Assembly (NCBI RefSeq): GCF_013449685.1
Contig: NZ_JACDSF010000003.1
Location: 32,474 to 96,473 of the forward strand
Reading direction: 5' to 3'
Source: Pectobacterium brasiliense
GTDB taxonomy: Bacteria > Pseudomonadota > Gammaproteobacteria > Enterobacterales > Enterobacteriaceae
DNA: 64,000 nucleotides
Shown: positions 42,934 to 52,804 of the stretch, piece after piece
Position numbering within the stretch: the first letter of the stretch is position 1
Layout: each line of letters begins with the position of its first letter
Made by a program: the position numbers and the translations under genes
The notes under the pieces: generated by a model
Told to the model about the DNA's origin: nothing
Databases searched by the model: none
The model's input: only the letters and a program-made list of their open reading frames with translations

Positions 42934-44829
42934 ATGAAAAAAACGCTTCTGTCACTTCTGCTTTGTTTGAGTACTTCTGCTATGGCCGCTCAAGAACCCG
43001 TCAATATTACGATTCTGGGGACATCCGACCTGCACGGTACCTTTGTTCCCTGGGATTACGCCACCGATACCGCCAACATGGCGGGCAGCCTGAGCCAGAT
43101 CGCCACGCAAGTGCATAAGGTTCGCGCACAGCAGCCGAATGTGATTCTGGTTGATGCGGGCGATACGATTCAGGGCAACTTTGTCGAAACCTTCAAAAAT
43201 GACAAAACCAGCCCGATGATCCTCGGTTTTAACGCCCTGAATTATGACGTTTGGGTGCTGGGCAACCACGAGTTCGATTTCGGCCTGAACGTGCTTTCCA
43301 CCTCGCTTGACCAGTTCAAAGGCACCGCACTGGCGGGCAACATTTTTTGGGAGAGCGGTAAACCTTACTTACCCGCCTATAAAATTGTCGAACGACAGGG
43401 CGTGAAGATTGGCATCATCGGGATGGATACGCCGATGACAGCGGAATTCGCCAAAGGCACTGACCGCGTGAAAGGGCTGAACTTCATCGATCCCGTCGGG
43501 GCAGTAAAAACCGTGATCCAGCAAATCCACGATAAGGTCGACGCCATCGTGCTGGTTGCCCATATGGGCATCGATAACGAGAACCAGCGGCCGGGCACCG
43601 GCGTGGGCGACATTGCTCGCGCGAACCCTGAGTTAGCCGCTATTGTCGCGGGCCATATGCACGTAAAAGTGGATAAAGAGGTGATAAATGGCGTGATCGT
43701 CACCGAACCAGACAAATATGGTCGTGCACTGTCGCGCATCGATTTGCAGTTTGAGCAGCAAAACGGCAAGTACGTGCTGATCAACAAAGACAGCTATACC
43801 TATTCGATCAAGGATGTGGATTCTGACCGCAAGATGGAAGACATCTACGAGCCTTATCACAATACCCTGCGCGCCAACGCTAACCGCCCGATTGCGCAGC
43901 TTCTTGGGCACGATCTGGTGCCGCAAGATGCCGTGAAAGGCATTCCTCAGGTACACGTACAGGACACGGGTATCAGCGCCCTGTTCCAGGAAGCCAGCCG
44001 CCATTATGCCCCTAAAGCGCAGGTCATCGCGCTGCAAATTGATAACGATCGGCCCAAGCTGAACGTCGGCACCATCGCCGCGAAGGACATTGCCTTTAAC
44101 TATCAATACGCTGGCGGTGAGATCACGGTTTATCAGCTCACCGGTAAAGAACTGAAGAAATACATGGAATGGTCTGCGGGTTACTTCAACCAGTTGCAGG
44201 ACGGCGATGTGACTTACAGCTTCAATCGGCAGCGCCGCGCGTCCAAGTATTCCACCAATGATTTCTTCGACGGCGTGACGTACACCATCGACCTGACAAA
44301 ACCCGCCGGGCAGCGCATCACCGACCTGAAAATGAATAACGGCATGCCAGTTACCGGCGACATGCCGATTCGTCTAGGCATGAACAGCTACCGTATGGGC
44401 CACCTGACGCAGAAAGGCGGCGTGCTGGAAGGTAAGCAGTTCCCAGTACTGTCAGACACCAAAGCGGAATATGGCGAAGAGGCGGGTACGATTCGTAACC
44501 TGACCATCCGCTATCTAACCGAGGTGAAAAAAGGCCAATACGAGGGTACGGTACCGCTGCGCTGGAAGCTGGCTGGATTGCAGGGCTATGAGCGCGAACG
44601 CCACATCGTCGAATCGCTGCTCAACAGCGGAAAAATCAGCGTGCCGACGTCAGACGACGGTCGCTACAGCAATGTGCAATCCATCAATGTAAAAGCACTG
44701 CTGCTGCCGGATGCCGCGCAGAGGGAGAAACGCGTGGCGGAGCTGACGCAACAGCGCGACAGCGCCACCGACGCGTTGACCAAACAGCGGCTGAACGATC
44801 AACTGACGATTATCGCGGCCATTAACTAA
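42934..44829 (+). CDS. Periplasmic 5'-nucleotidase / metallophosphatase
   Basis: A secreted two-domain enzyme of the UshA/CpdB family that removes phosphate from nucleotides or sugar nucleotides in the periplasm. Signal peptide about residues 1-19 (LLSLLLCLSTSAMAA). The calcineurin-type metal motifs appear in order: GTSDLHG, VDAGDTIQGN, LGNHEFDFG, VAHMGIDNE, VAGHMHVKV (residues about 30-250). The C-terminal 5'-nucleotidase domain (about 330-560) carries YQYAGGEITVYQLTGKEL and the substrate-stacking region. Length 631. I cannot tell the exact substrate; UshA is shorter, so it is not called ushA. Confidence 0.88.
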   Translation: MKKTLLSLLLCLSTSAMAAQEPVNITILGTSDLHGTFVPWDYATDTANMAGSLSQIATQVHKVRAQQPNVILVDAGDTIQGNFVETFKNDKTSPMILGFNALNYDVWVLGNHEFDFGLNVLSTSLDQFKGTALAGNIFWESGKPYLPAYKIVERQGVKIGIIGMDTPMTAEFAKGTDRVKGLNFIDPVGAVKTVIQQIHDKVDAIVLVAHMGIDNENQRPGTGVGDIARANPELAAIVAGHMHVKVDKEVINGVIVTEPDKYGRALSRIDLQFEQQNGKYVLINKDSYTYSIKDVDSDRKMEDIYEPYHNTLRANANRPIAQLLGHDLVPQDAVKGIPQVHVQDTGISALFQEASRHYAPKAQVIALQIDNDRPKLNVGTIAAKDIAFNYQYAGGEITVYQLTGKELKKYMEWSAGYFNQLQDGDVTYSFNRQRRASKYSTNDFFDGVTYTIDLTKPAGQRITDLKMNNGMPVTGDMPIRLGMNSYRMGHLTQKGGVLEGKQFPVLSDTKAEYGEEAGTIRNLTIRYLTEVKKGQYEGTVPLRWKLAGLQGYERERHIVESLLNSGKISVPTSDDGRYSNVQSINVKALLLPDAAQREKRVAELTQQRDSATDALTKQRLNDQLTIIAAIN

Positions 44830-44906
44830 CCGACGCTTCGCGGGAAGCCGAAATGGCTGACCGCGTGTGTCGAGCGCTGATAATGGATAGATCGTAAAGA
44901 CGCTGC

Positions 44907-44929
44907 ACAGCCTGCCATTGGCAGGCTGT
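44907..44929. terminator. Bidirectional hairpin between the 5'-nucleotidase and oxidoreductase genes
   Basis: ACAGCCTGCC (44907-44916) pairs with GGCAGGCTGT (44920-44929) around ATT, between two convergent genes; ATTATCTTTC follows on the plus strand. Confidence 0.75.
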
Positions 44930-44930
44930 A

Positions 44931-46298
44931 TTATCTTTCGCTGCGGGCTTTCCAGCGTTCGCTCGCCAGGTAGCCGTTCACACCCACATCCAGCAAAGGG
45001 CGTGGCGGCAAGTAATTTGCCTGCCCGAGCGATTGCATATCGCTAATCAGCGGGTTGTCTTCACCTAGTGCCAAATCCGCCAGAATATGCCCGGCAGCGG
45101 TTTGCTTCGACAGCCCCGCCCCATTACAGCCTGCGGACGCGTACACATTATCGCTTAGCTGCCCCCAAATTGGTGCCCCGTTGCGCGTGACGCTAATCAA
45201 GCCTGACCAGGTATGCGCCATCTTCACGTCGCTCAACTGCGGGAACATCCGGGCAAAAATAGCCGCGTGACGACGCGCGTGACGTCCGGTTTCTACAGCG
45301 CTATTGACCAACTCAGGCGTAAATTTCACATGCTCCCGAATCAGGAAGCGATGATCGCGCGTATAGCGCAGCGTCGCGCTGGCCAGCGCATTCACCGGCG
45401 TCAGCCCCCAGTCCGGCATATCGCCCATACGAGCTAGCTGTTCCACATTTAACGGTTCCGTCAGCGTCGCGAAAGTCGCCACGGCAAACACCCGACCATT
45501 GAACAGCGGCAGGCCGCGCGCCGCGCCGTTAATCGCCATCATCAGCTTATCCGCATGAATCTCGCCGTACGGCGTTTCCACGCGAATCCGCGATCCCGTT
45601 TCGATATTCAACGCCGGAGAATGGGCGTAGACCGTCACATTCTTCGGTAGGTTCGCCACCAGCCCGACCACCAGCGCCGCCGGGTTTAGCAGAATGCAAT
45701 TGGGGGTGTACACCGCACGATGATAGAAAGATGTGCCGAGGCGGCGAGCAAGCTCGTCTTTTTCCACCACCTGATAGGATTCACCCAAATCATCCAATTC
45801 ACGGACATAGGTATCGATCAGGCCGTCAAACGTTGAACTGACCGCGCAGTGATATTTCCCCGCCACGCTCCAGTCGCACGCGATCGCATGGCGATCCACC
45901 TTCTCTTTCAGATGTGCGACGCCGGACTGCAACAGGCGACGATACGCCGCCGCTTTTTCCAGTTCGGCCGTCGAACTGCCGATGTTGTGCGGCAAATCGA
46001 TCACGAAACCGGAGTTACGCCCAGAGGCATTGTCACCAATCTCACCCGCATCCAGCAGAATAATGTGTTTATCCGGGCGCTGTTCAGCCAAACGCTGTGC
46101 AAAGGCAATCCCCGCATAGCCCGCGCCGATCACCAGCCAGTCCGCCGTTGTTTTTCCACGCTGCTGAGGATAATTCGGTTTATCGATAAGATCTGCCGAC
46201 CAGCCATTACGATTCTGATCGAAAGGAAGATGTTTGATTTTCACAATGGTGTAAGCCTTGAAGAAAACGGGTTGTACCAGAAGACTGACGATACGCAA
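44931..46298 (-). CDS. FAD-dependent amine/amino-acid oxidoreductase (DAO family)
   Basis: A DAO-family flavoprotein similar to PuuB-type gamma-glutamylputrescine oxidase and other amine/amino-acid oxidases. FAD loop WLVIGAGYAGIAFAQRLAEQRPDKHIILLDAGEIGDNASGRNSGF (about residues 53-98) with the second FAD motif in the C-terminal half ending YASAGCNGAGLSKQTAAGHILADLALG. Length 455. The real start may be the GTG at 46244 (VKIKHLPFDQ, AAGG upstream), about 18 codons in. It stands alone next to gdhA (convergent with neither, same strand), so a link with glutamate metabolism is possible but unproven. Confidence 0.85.
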   Translation of the reverse strand: MRIVSLLVQPVFFKAYTIVKIKHLPFDQNRNGWSADLIDKPNYPQQRGKTTADWLVIGAGYAGIAFAQRLAEQRPDKHIILLDAGEIGDNASGRNSGFVIDLPHNIGSSTAELEKAAAYRRLLQSGVAHLKEKVDRHAIACDWSVAGKYHCAVSSTFDGLIDTYVRELDDLGESYQVVEKDELARRLGTSFYHRAVYTPNCILLNPAALVVGLVANLPKNVTVYAHSPALNIETGSRIRVETPYGEIHADKLMMAINGAARGLPLFNGRVFAVATFATLTEPLNVEQLARMGDMPDWGLTPVNALASATLRYTRDHRFLIREHVKFTPELVNSAVETGRHARRHAAIFARMFPQLSDVKMAHTWSGLISVTRNGAPIWGQLSDNVYASAGCNGAGLSKQTAAGHILADLALGEDNPLISDMQSLGQANYLPPRPLLDVGVNGYLASERWKARSER

Positions 46299-46378
46299 TG
46301 CTGATTAAGATAAAGAAAGGCAGGAAGCGGTGTCCAGCAAGAAATGTCGCTAAAATTTAGAAAAATAATTGAAAAATC

Positions 46379-46404
46379 AAGGTGCCTGCGAATACAGGCA
46401 CCTT
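46379..46404 (-). terminator. Rho-independent terminator of gdhA
   Basis: AAGGTGCCTG (46379-46388) pairs perfectly with CAGGCACCTT (46395-46404); on the minus strand it is followed by TTGATTTTTCAATTATTTTTC. Confidence 0.9.
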
Positions 46405-46418
46405 AGCTACATTATGCG

Positions 46419-47762
46419 TTACACGACGCCCTGCGCCAGCATCGCGTCGGCCACTTTTACAAAGCCCGCCACGTTAGCACCGCGCACGTAGTTAGTCTGG
46501 CTGTTTTCACCGCCGTACTGCACACAGGCATTGTGAATATCCAGCATGATGTGGTGCAGACGCGCATCCACCTTCTCGGCTTTCCAGCCCAAACGTGCCG
46601 CGTTCTGCGCCATTTCCAGACCGGATGTTGCCACACCGCCCGCATTGGCCGCTTTGCCCGGCGCAAACAGTACACCTGCATCCAGGAACGCGTCGGTCGC
46701 TGGAATCGTGGTTGGCATGTTGGCGCCTTCTGCCACGGCTTTCACACCGTTAGCAATCAGCGTCTGCGCCGCAGGCAGATCCAGCTCATTCTGCGTCGCA
46801 CACGGCAGCGCGATGTCTACCGGTACTTCCCACGGCGTTTTGCCTGCGAGGTAGGTCAGCTTCGCTTCGCGCGCGTAATCTTCCACGCGGCCATAGCGTT
46901 TGTTTTTAATCTCTTCCAGCAGCGCCAGTTTCTCTGGGGTAAACCCGCTCTCATCCACTACCGTGCCGTTAGAATCCGATGCCGTAACCACGCGAGCACC
47001 CAGTTCCATCGCTTTTTCAATCGCGTACTGCGCCACATTACCAGAACCGGATACCGCGACACGCATACCTTCAAAGCCCAAACCGTGGCGTTTCAGCATC
47101 GCTTCCGTAAAGTAGATCAGGCCGTAGCCCGTCGCTTCAGGGCGGATCAGACTGCCGCCGAACGACAATCCTTTACCCGTGAAGACGCACGCCGTGTTGT
47201 TGGTCAGCTTCTTCATCATGCCGGTCATGAAACCGACTTCACGGCCGCCCACGCCGATATCGCCCGCCGGAACGTCCGTATCCGCGCCCAGATGACGATA
47301 CAGCTCCGTCATCAGCGCCTGACAGAAACGCATGATTTCACCCTGGCTTTTCCCTTTCGGGTTAAAGTCCGAGCCGCCTTTACCACCGCCCATTGGCAGC
47401 GTCGTCAGCGCATTCTTGAACGTCTGCTCGAACCCAAGGAATTTCAGAATCGACAGGTTAACGGACGGGTGGAAACGCATGCCGCCTTTGTACGGGCCGA
47501 TTGCGGAGCTGAACTGGACGCGCCAGGCGCGGTTCACCTGTACCTGACCTTTGTCGTCCGTCCATGCGACGCGGAACTGAATCACACGTTCCGGTTCTAC
47601 CAATCGTTCCAGCAGGCTGTAATCCGCATAGTGAGGGTTCTGCTCCAGAAAAGGCCACAGAGTGGAAAGGACTTCATTAACGGCCTGTAGAAACTCAGGC
47701 TGATGCGGATCGCGTTGTTGAACAGAATCAAGAAAACTTGCCAGAGATACGATTTGTGCCAT
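46419..47762 (-). CDS. gdhA: NADP-specific glutamate dehydrogenase
   Basis: GdhA makes glutamate from 2-oxoglutarate and ammonia with NADPH in the cytoplasm, as a second route of ammonium assimilation. The catalytic Lys segment PMGGGKGGSDFNPKGKSQGE (about residues 124-143) and the dinucleotide loop RVAVSGSGNVAQYAIEKAME (about 235-255) are present, with the usual ending ANVAGFVKVADAMLAQGVV. Length 447, as in E. coli. An antisense frame of 385 codons covers it and is judged a shadow. A clear terminator follows. Confidence 0.97.
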   Translation of the reverse strand: MAQIVSLASFLDSVQQRDPHQPEFLQAVNEVLSTLWPFLEQNPHYADYSLLERLVEPERVIQFRVAWTDDKGQVQVNRAWRVQFSSAIGPYKGGMRFHPSVNLSILKFLGFEQTFKNALTTLPMGGGKGGSDFNPKGKSQGEIMRFCQALMTELYRHLGADTDVPAGDIGVGGREVGFMTGMMKKLTNNTACVFTGKGLSFGGSLIRPEATGYGLIYFTEAMLKRHGLGFEGMRVAVSGSGNVAQYAIEKAMELGARVVTASDSNGTVVDESGFTPEKLALLEEIKNKRYGRVEDYAREAKLTYLAGKTPWEVPVDIALPCATQNELDLPAAQTLIANGVKAVAEGANMPTTIPATDAFLDAGVLFAPGKAANAGGVATSGLEMAQNAARLGWKAEKVDARLHHIMLDIHNACVQYGGENSQTNYVRGANVAGFVKVADAMLAQGVV

Positions 47763-47990
47763 GAACAGCTCCTGATTGAACGAATAAGTCCCCGTCTGCT
47801 TCTTTATTTTTAGACACGCAGAAGCTTGTGGGATCGGTGAAAATGATGTTGTGTCCTCTGGACTATAACACTGGCGATGGATATTTAAGCAAGCGTTTTC
47901 TTTTTAGATAAACGTTATAATCCAATGGGATAGGAAGGGTTTTTGGGCGATTTTAGAAGAGAAATTTGCTATAAGTTTTTGTTATATAAC

Positions 47991-48020
47991 AAAAGGCACA
48001 GCTAAGAAGCCGTGCCTTTC
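47991..48020 (-). terminator. Terminator of uspA
   Basis: AAAGGCACAGC (47992-48002) pairs with GCCGTGCCTTT (48009-48019) with one mismatch; A/T-rich DNA with a TTGTTATATAAC tract follows on the minus strand. It lies 35 bp after uspA. Confidence 0.7.
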
Positions 48021-48053
48021 ATCACTGAAAAAAAATGCAAAAAAAGCTAATTT

Positions 48054-48491
48054 TTATTCGTCTTCATCATCACGCAGCGGCACGATCAGCATGTCGACAT
48101 GTATGGTATTAATCAGTTGACGAGCAGAAGACATCAGTTTGCTCCAGAAGTCCTGATGGTGACCGCACAGCACGAGGTCAACACCGTATTTCTTAATCGC
48201 ATCAACCAGCACCTGCCCTAAATCGCCACTGCCGCTCAGCGTTTCGCTGATAGGGTAGCCCGCATTCTGGGACAGCTCAGCCAACGCATTCTGAGTTTCT
48301 TCGGAGATACGCTGTTGCATGTCACCCAGATTGACGTCAATAAGCCCAGTGTAGAGATCGGAGTAGTTCACATCGACATGGATTAACGACACTTTCGCAT
48401 TGTACGGTCTTGCCATTGAAACGGCTTTTTCCACTAGCACTTTGCTTTCTGGAGAAAGGTCAACAGCAATCAGGATGTGTTTGTAAGCCAT
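48054..48491 (-). CDS. uspA: Universal stress protein A
   Basis: UspA is a small cytoplasmic protein that rises on growth arrest and many stresses; its exact action is unsettled. It starts [24 protein letters not shown] and has the Rossmann-like fold with [38 protein letters not shown] at the end. Length 145 (E. coli 144). As in the E. coli UspA class, the G-2x-G-9x-G ATP loop is not intact. It is divergent from uspB, with a MITE inserted in the shared 677-bp gap only about 79 bp before the uspA start. Confidence 0.96.
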   Translation of the reverse strand: MAYKHILIAVDLSPESKVLVEKAVSMARPYNAKVSLIHVDVNYSDLYTGLIDVNLGDMQQRISEETQNALAELSQNAGYPISETLSGSGDLGQVLVDAIKKYGVDLVLCGHHQDFWSKLMSSARQLINTIHVDMLIVPLRDDEDE

Positions 48492-48569
48492 AATAAGACT
48501 CCTTCCGTAAAGACTAATTAAGGGTTAGCAGATATTTCCCCTGCCAATCGGATACTTAACAGCGAATCA

Positions 48570-48696
48570 TATACCCTAAATAATTCGAGTTGCGTGAAGG
48601 CGGCAACCGCGTGAATCCCTAGGAGCTTACTCAGGTAAGTGACTGGGGTGAGTAAGGGCAGCCAACGCACAAGCAGCTTGAAGTATGACGGGTATA
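48570..48696. repeat. Complete 127-bp inverted-repeat MITE (copy 2)
   Basis: Bounded by TATACCCTAAATAATTCGAG (48570-48589) and the matching inverted end TTGAAGTATGACGGGTATA (48678-48696). The complement of the right end, TATACCCGTCATACTTCAAG, matches the left at most positions. An internal block GGAGCTTACTCAGGTAAGTGA lies near the middle. A partial copy lies at 1-99 and a half copy at 4521-4565. No protein is coded. It sits between uspA and uspB, close to the uspA start. Confidence 0.85.
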
Positions 48697-49168
48697 AGGT
48701 AGCACTCGTCCACGCTATCGGACTGTTCAGTCGATCACAACCCGTTTTCAAACCTGTTAATTCTATTGATCAGTGTAGTAGAAACCGCTCCTTTTCACAG
48801 TTAAATCACGCAGCTTCTCCTTTCAGAAAGGGCATTATCTCGTCGAAAATCGGCCTTCATGCCGATTGCGCCTGCCTCTCTGGCACAAACGAACATTCTT
48901 CTTCTACACTACAAGTAGGGCGCGGTAAGCCTGTGCGCTGCACCCTGGGATGGAAAACAAGAATGGGGCTAGCCGTGATGCTGTTGGCTATCCCAAATGA
49001 CAATAAAATCGTGCGCAAGCGCGTGGCATAACTATTCGTAGAAAAATGTCACAGACAAACGTCGTAGATAAGCGTCGCGGATAATAGTAACGCTTATCAT
49101 CGGTGACAGGTGGACAACGGGAAGGTATGGCCATCGAATCTGACGAATAGAACGACCGGGAGGGAAGC
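48697..49168. other. Intergenic region upstream of uspB
   Basis: A 472-bp stretch with no credible gene; open frames across it run into the MITE and have no recognisable product. It must hold the uspB promoter. The notable structure is the perfect 9-bp inverted repeat listed at 49067-49098. Confidence 0.5.
49067..49098. promoter_or_regulatory. Inverted repeat upstream of uspB
   Basis: GATAAGCGT (49067-49075) and ACGCTTATC (49090-49098) are exact complements with a 14-bp spacer, 71 bp before the uspB ATG. It could be a protein-binding dyad or a leader hairpin. Confidence 0.45.
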
Positions 49169-49504
49169 ATGATTAGTACATTTGCGCTTTTCTGGGCTTT
49201 ATGTATCGTCTGCATCATCAATATGGCGAGGTACTACTCTTCATTACGTGTGTTACTGCTGATTTTGCGTGACTGTGACCCGCTGCTTTACCAATACGTT
49301 GACGGGGGTGGCTTCTTTACCTCGCACGGCCAGCCAAGTAAACAAATCCGGCTGGTACGCTATATCTACGCGCAACGCTATCTTGATCATCACGACCCTG
49401 AGTTTATTCGCCGTTGCGAGCGAGTGCGGGGACAGTTTCTGCTTACGACCGCCCTGTGTGGCCTTATCGTCATCAGTCTGTTTGCGATGACAATATGGTA
49501 TTAA
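49169..49504 (+). CDS. uspB: Universal stress protein B
   Basis: A small inner-membrane protein needed for ethanol resistance in stationary phase in E. coli, under RpoS there. Two membrane helices: about residues 3-20 ([18 protein letters not shown]) and 90-109 ([20 protein letters not shown]), with a hydrophilic middle ([18 protein letters not shown]). Length 111, the same as E. coli. GGGAGG precedes the ATG. It is divergent from uspA and convergent with pitA, the E. coli arrangement. Confidence 0.95.
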   Translation: MISTFALFWALCIVCIINMARYYSSLRVLLLILRDCDPLLYQYVDGGGFFTSHGQPSKQIRLVRYIYAQRYLDHHDPEFIRRCERVRGQFLLTTALCGLIVISLFAMTIWY

Positions 49505-49576
49505 ATGCGGGTACTTACACAATTCTCTGGTATTACAACCATCATTGGTATGACAACCATGAACGTCGATAAAAAG

Positions 49577-49611
49577 TAAAAAGGCGATTCCCCACAGAAT
49601 CGCCTTTTTTA
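49577..49611. terminator. Strong bidirectional terminator between uspB and pitA
   Basis: AAAGGCGATTC (49580-49590) pairs with GAATCGCCTTT (49597-49607), flanked by an A run before and a T run after, so it can end both convergent genes. Confidence 0.9.
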
Positions 49612-49635
49612 TTTATACGTGATGAATTATCGCAA

Positions 49636-51141
49636 TTAGATCAGCTTCAACGCCAGCCAGTACAGCGTACCGGACATCAGCATGGAGACAGGCAGCGTCA
49701 ACACCCAGGCAAGCAGAATACTTCTTATCGTTTTGCCCTGTACGCCACCACCGTCCGCAATCATCGTCCCAGCAACCGCCGAGGACAATACGTGCGTGGT
49801 GGAAACTGGCATACCGGTATAGCTGGCGACACCAATCGACAGGGCCGCCGTCACCTGCGCCGAAACGCCCTGTGCGTAGGTCATGCCTTTCTTGCCAATC
49901 TTCTCACCGATGGTCACTGCAACGCGTTTCCAGCCCACCATGGTGCCCAGAGACAGCGCTAATGCGACAGCGACGATAATCCAGAGAGGCGCATACTCAA
50001 CCGTCTGCAGCATATCTTTACGCAGGTTGCTCAGGTAACGCTTATCTTCGCCCGACGTTTCTGGCAGCTTGATCACCCGATCCATCGTGTCAGAGATACA
50101 CATCAGCAAACGACGCACTCTGCTACGATCGTCAGGGTTCAACTGGTCGTAACTTTTCAGGTTATTCAGCAGACCCTGTGTACGGTCAATCGCAATCATC
50201 ACGCGTGAACTGTCACAGTGAAACTCTTTCTGACCGTTGCCGGGAATCGTGCTTTCTGGCGTAGGAATAACGGGTGGAGACAGGTCGATAACGTGCGTCA
50301 ACGCGTCGCCGTGCTGCTTGTAGTATTCCTGCAAATTGACAACGGCATCACGGGTACGGCTGATGTCATAGCCAGACGCGTTCATGTTGACAATAAACCC
50401 AGCAGGCGCGACGCCAATCAGCACCAGCATAATCAAGCCGATACCTTTCTGACCATCGTTTGCACCGTGAGAGAAGCTCACCCCAATCGCTGATAAAATC
50501 AGCGCGGTACGGGTCCAGAACGGCGGCTTACGTTTGCCATCCTGCTTTTCGCGATCGACAGGCGTCAGATGCACGCGCTTGCGTTTTTTGCTGTTGTTCC
50601 AGAACCGACGCAGCACCAGCAACATCAGACCTGCCACCACCATCCCCACAATCGGCGAGAGCAGCAACGACAGGAAAATGCTGATCATTTTCGGCACGTT
50701 CAACGCGTCCACAACGGAGGTATCCGTCAACAGCGCATTGGTTAAACCAATACCAATAATGGAGCCGATCAGCGTGTGAGAACTGGAGGCAGGAATACCG
50801 AAGTACCAGGTACCCAAGTTCCAGATAATAGCGGCCAGCAGCATGGAAAAGACCATCGCCAGACCGTGCGCCGAACTCACGTTCAACAATAAATCCGTGG
50901 GGAGAAGGTGAACAATGGCATAGGCCACGCTCAGGCCGCCCAGCAGTACACCGAAGAAATTAAAGACACCCGCCATAACAACAGCAAACTCGGCACGCAT
51001 GGCGCGGGTATAAATAACAGTGGCAACGGCGTTCGCAGTATCGTGAAAACCGTTAATGGCTTCATACATCAGTACAAACAACAAAGCCAATATCAACATC
51101 AGGCCAGTGTAGTAATCCAAACCGGCAAATAAATGTAGCAT
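49636..51141 (-). CDS. pitA: Low-affinity inorganic phosphate transporter PitA
   Basis: PitA imports metal-phosphate complexes with protons across the inner membrane. It has about ten hydrophobic helices with the paired PHO4 family signatures: [18 protein letters not shown] (about residues 31-48) and the C-terminal half [42 protein letters not shown] (about 420-465), plus [18 protein letters not shown] in the middle. Length 501 (E. coli 499). Monocistronic, convergent with uspB. Confidence 0.97.
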   Translation of the reverse strand: MLHLFAGLDYYTGLMLILALLFVLMYEAINGFHDTANAVATVIYTRAMRAEFAVVMAGVFNFFGVLLGGLSVAYAIVHLLPTDLLLNVSSAHGLAMVFSMLLAAIIWNLGTWYFGIPASSSHTLIGSIIGIGLTNALLTDTSVVDALNVPKMISIFLSLLLSPIVGMVVAGLMLLVLRRFWNNSKKRKRVHLTPVDREKQDGKRKPPFWTRTALILSAIGVSFSHGANDGQKGIGLIMLVLIGVAPAGFIVNMNASGYDISRTRDAVVNLQEYYKQHGDALTHVIDLSPPVIPTPESTIPGNGQKEFHCDSSRVMIAIDRTQGLLNNLKSYDQLNPDDRSRVRRLLMCISDTMDRVIKLPETSGEDKRYLSNLRKDMLQTVEYAPLWIIVAVALALSLGTMVGWKRVAVTIGEKIGKKGMTYAQGVSAQVTAALSIGVASYTGMPVSTTHVLSSAVAGTMIADGGGVQGKTIRSILLAWVLTLPVSMLMSGTLYWLALKLI

Positions 51142-51419
51142 AAACGTTAGGCCATTTAGTGGTCATCAACGCGGCGCATTATCGGCGACAAGCAGGGGTC
51201 TGGAAAAGCGAAATATGACATTTTTTTGACTTAATATGTGACGACGATCGGTGGATAAATCACTTAATCAATAGAAATCAAATAATTATATATTTTTACT
51301 AAAATATGCAAATTGTTACGCTGGTATCGAACAAAAACCAACACTACAATTTGCCGCCCTATGGCTTATCGGCCTGTGGCAATCCAAGAAGATAAAATCA
51401 CTCATCGGAGAAATGCATT

Positions 51420-52625
51420 GTGGAACAGTTTGACGCTGTCATCATCGGTGCCGGTGCAGCAGGCATGTTTTGTGCGGCACAGGCAGGACAACGCGGACTG
51501 CGTGTTCTACTGCTCGATAACGGCAAGAAGGCTGGCCGGAAAATATTGATGTCCGGTGGCGGGCGCTGCAACTTTACCAATATGTATGCAGAGCCGGCGG
51601 CCTATCTGTCTCACAATCCTCACTTTTGTAAATCAGCACTGGCACGTTATACCCAATGGGATTTCATCAGTCTGGTCAACAGCCACCGCATCGCTTATCA
51701 CGAGAAAACGCTCGGTCAGCTATTCTGCGATGATTCCGCACAGCAAATCGTGGACATGCTGGTAACAGAATGTGAGCAGGCGAATGTCACCCTCCGTCTG
51801 CGCAGTGAAGTGACCTCGGTGGAGAAATCAGACGATCGGTTCACCGTCCAGCTAAGCAACGGCACAGCATTCCAGAGTCCATCGTTGGTCGTTGCCTGCG
51901 GTGGCCTGTCGATGCCCGGCCTAGGTGCGACGCCGTTCGGTTACCAGCTCGCCGCGCAGTTCGGTATCAACGTGCTCCCAACTCGCGCTGCGCTAGTGCC
52001 CTTTACGCTACACAAACCGCTGCTCGAACAGTTGCAAACGCTCTCCGGCGTCTCCGTGCCGACCGTCATCACCGCAGAAAACGGCGTGACGTTCCGTGAA
52101 AATATCCTGTTTACGCACCGTGGGCTTTCTGGCCCGGCTATTTTGCAGATCTCCAGCTACTGGCAAGCGGGTGAATTCGTCACCATCAATTTGCTACCCG
52201 ATCGCGATCTCACCCCGCTTATTAATGACGAGCGCACCGCTCACCCGAACCAAAGCCTGAAAAACACGCTGGCACAGTGGCTACCTAAACGACTGGTTGA
52301 ATGCTTACAGGCGTTAGGACAACTGCCGGACGTCACACTGAAACAGCTCAACAGCGCACAGCAAACGCAGATCGAACAAAGCCTGCAACAGTGGCGCGTG
52401 CAGCCAAACGGTACGGAAGGTTATCGCACTGCCGAAGTCACCATCGGCGGCGTTGACACCCGTGCGCTGTCCTCCAAAACCATGGAAGCCAGCGCGGTGC
52501 CGGGGTTGTATTTCATCGGCGAAGTGGTCGATGTGACCGGCTGGCTCGGCGGCTATAACTTCCAATGGGCGTGGAGCTCAGCATGGGCGTGCGCGCAGGC
52601 ACTGCAAGCCATGCAGGAACGGTAA
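51420..52625 (+). CDS. yhiN: YhiN family NAD(P)/FAD-dependent oxidoreductase
   Basis: A flavoprotein of the HI0933/YhiN family; its reaction is unknown. FAD loop FDAVIIGAGAAGMFCAAQAGQRG (about residues 4-26), GRKILMSGGGRCNFTN (about 39-54) and the C-terminal GLYFIGEVVDVTGWLGGYNFQWAWSSAWACAQAL are family signatures. Length 401 (E. coli 400). Start is a GTG with GGAG nine bases upstream. It follows pitA in divergent orientation, as in E. coli. Confidence 0.93.
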   Translation: MEQFDAVIIGAGAAGMFCAAQAGQRGLRVLLLDNGKKAGRKILMSGGGRCNFTNMYAEPAAYLSHNPHFCKSALARYTQWDFISLVNSHRIAYHEKTLGQLFCDDSAQQIVDMLVTECEQANVTLRLRSEVTSVEKSDDRFTVQLSNGTAFQSPSLVVACGGLSMPGLGATPFGYQLAAQFGINVLPTRAALVPFTLHKPLLEQLQTLSGVSVPTVITAENGVTFRENILFTHRGLSGPAILQISSYWQAGEFVTINLLPDRDLTPLINDERTAHPNQSLKNTLAQWLPKRLVECLQALGQLPDVTLKQLNSAQQTQIEQSLQQWRVQPNGTEGYRTAEVTIGGVDTRALSSKTMEASAVPGLYFIGEVVDVTGWLGGYNFQWAWSSAWACAQALQAMQER

Positions 52626-52726
52626 CCTTTTCCCTTATTTCATCAGGAGCAACATCACAACCACAACCGTTCCAATGGATTCGACATTCAGGTCACCTTC
52701 GCGAGAATTAATACCACCCATTAGTC

Positions 52727-52762
52727 GTACAAAGGGATGTATCATTGCCTGAAGATTTGTAC
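52727..52762. promoter_or_regulatory. Inverted repeat upstream of the PtuA-like gene
   Basis: GTACAAA (52727-52733) and TTTGTAC (52756-52762) are exact complements, 22 bp apart, about 40 bp before the ATPase gene. It could be an operator or part of a leader hairpin. Confidence 0.4.
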
Positions 52763-52804
52763 ACTTCACCGTGTGACGAATAATGTCTACCTAAGGAACG
52801 GATG

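Noticed and set aside
46533-47690. 385-codon plus-strand frame opposite gdhA
   Set aside because: Antisense shadow of a certain gene; composition rich in Arg, His and Gln as expected of a mirror frame.
48639-49031. 130-codon plus-strand open frame between uspA and uspB
   Set aside because: It begins inside the MITE, has no ribosome site and no recognisable protein; treated as intergenic.
52626-52804. A retron msr/msd RNA or reverse transcriptase belonging to the PtuAB cassette
   Set aside because: No RT gene with the XXDD motif on either side and no clear paired inverted repeats of the msr-msd kind, so it is called stand-alone Septu.
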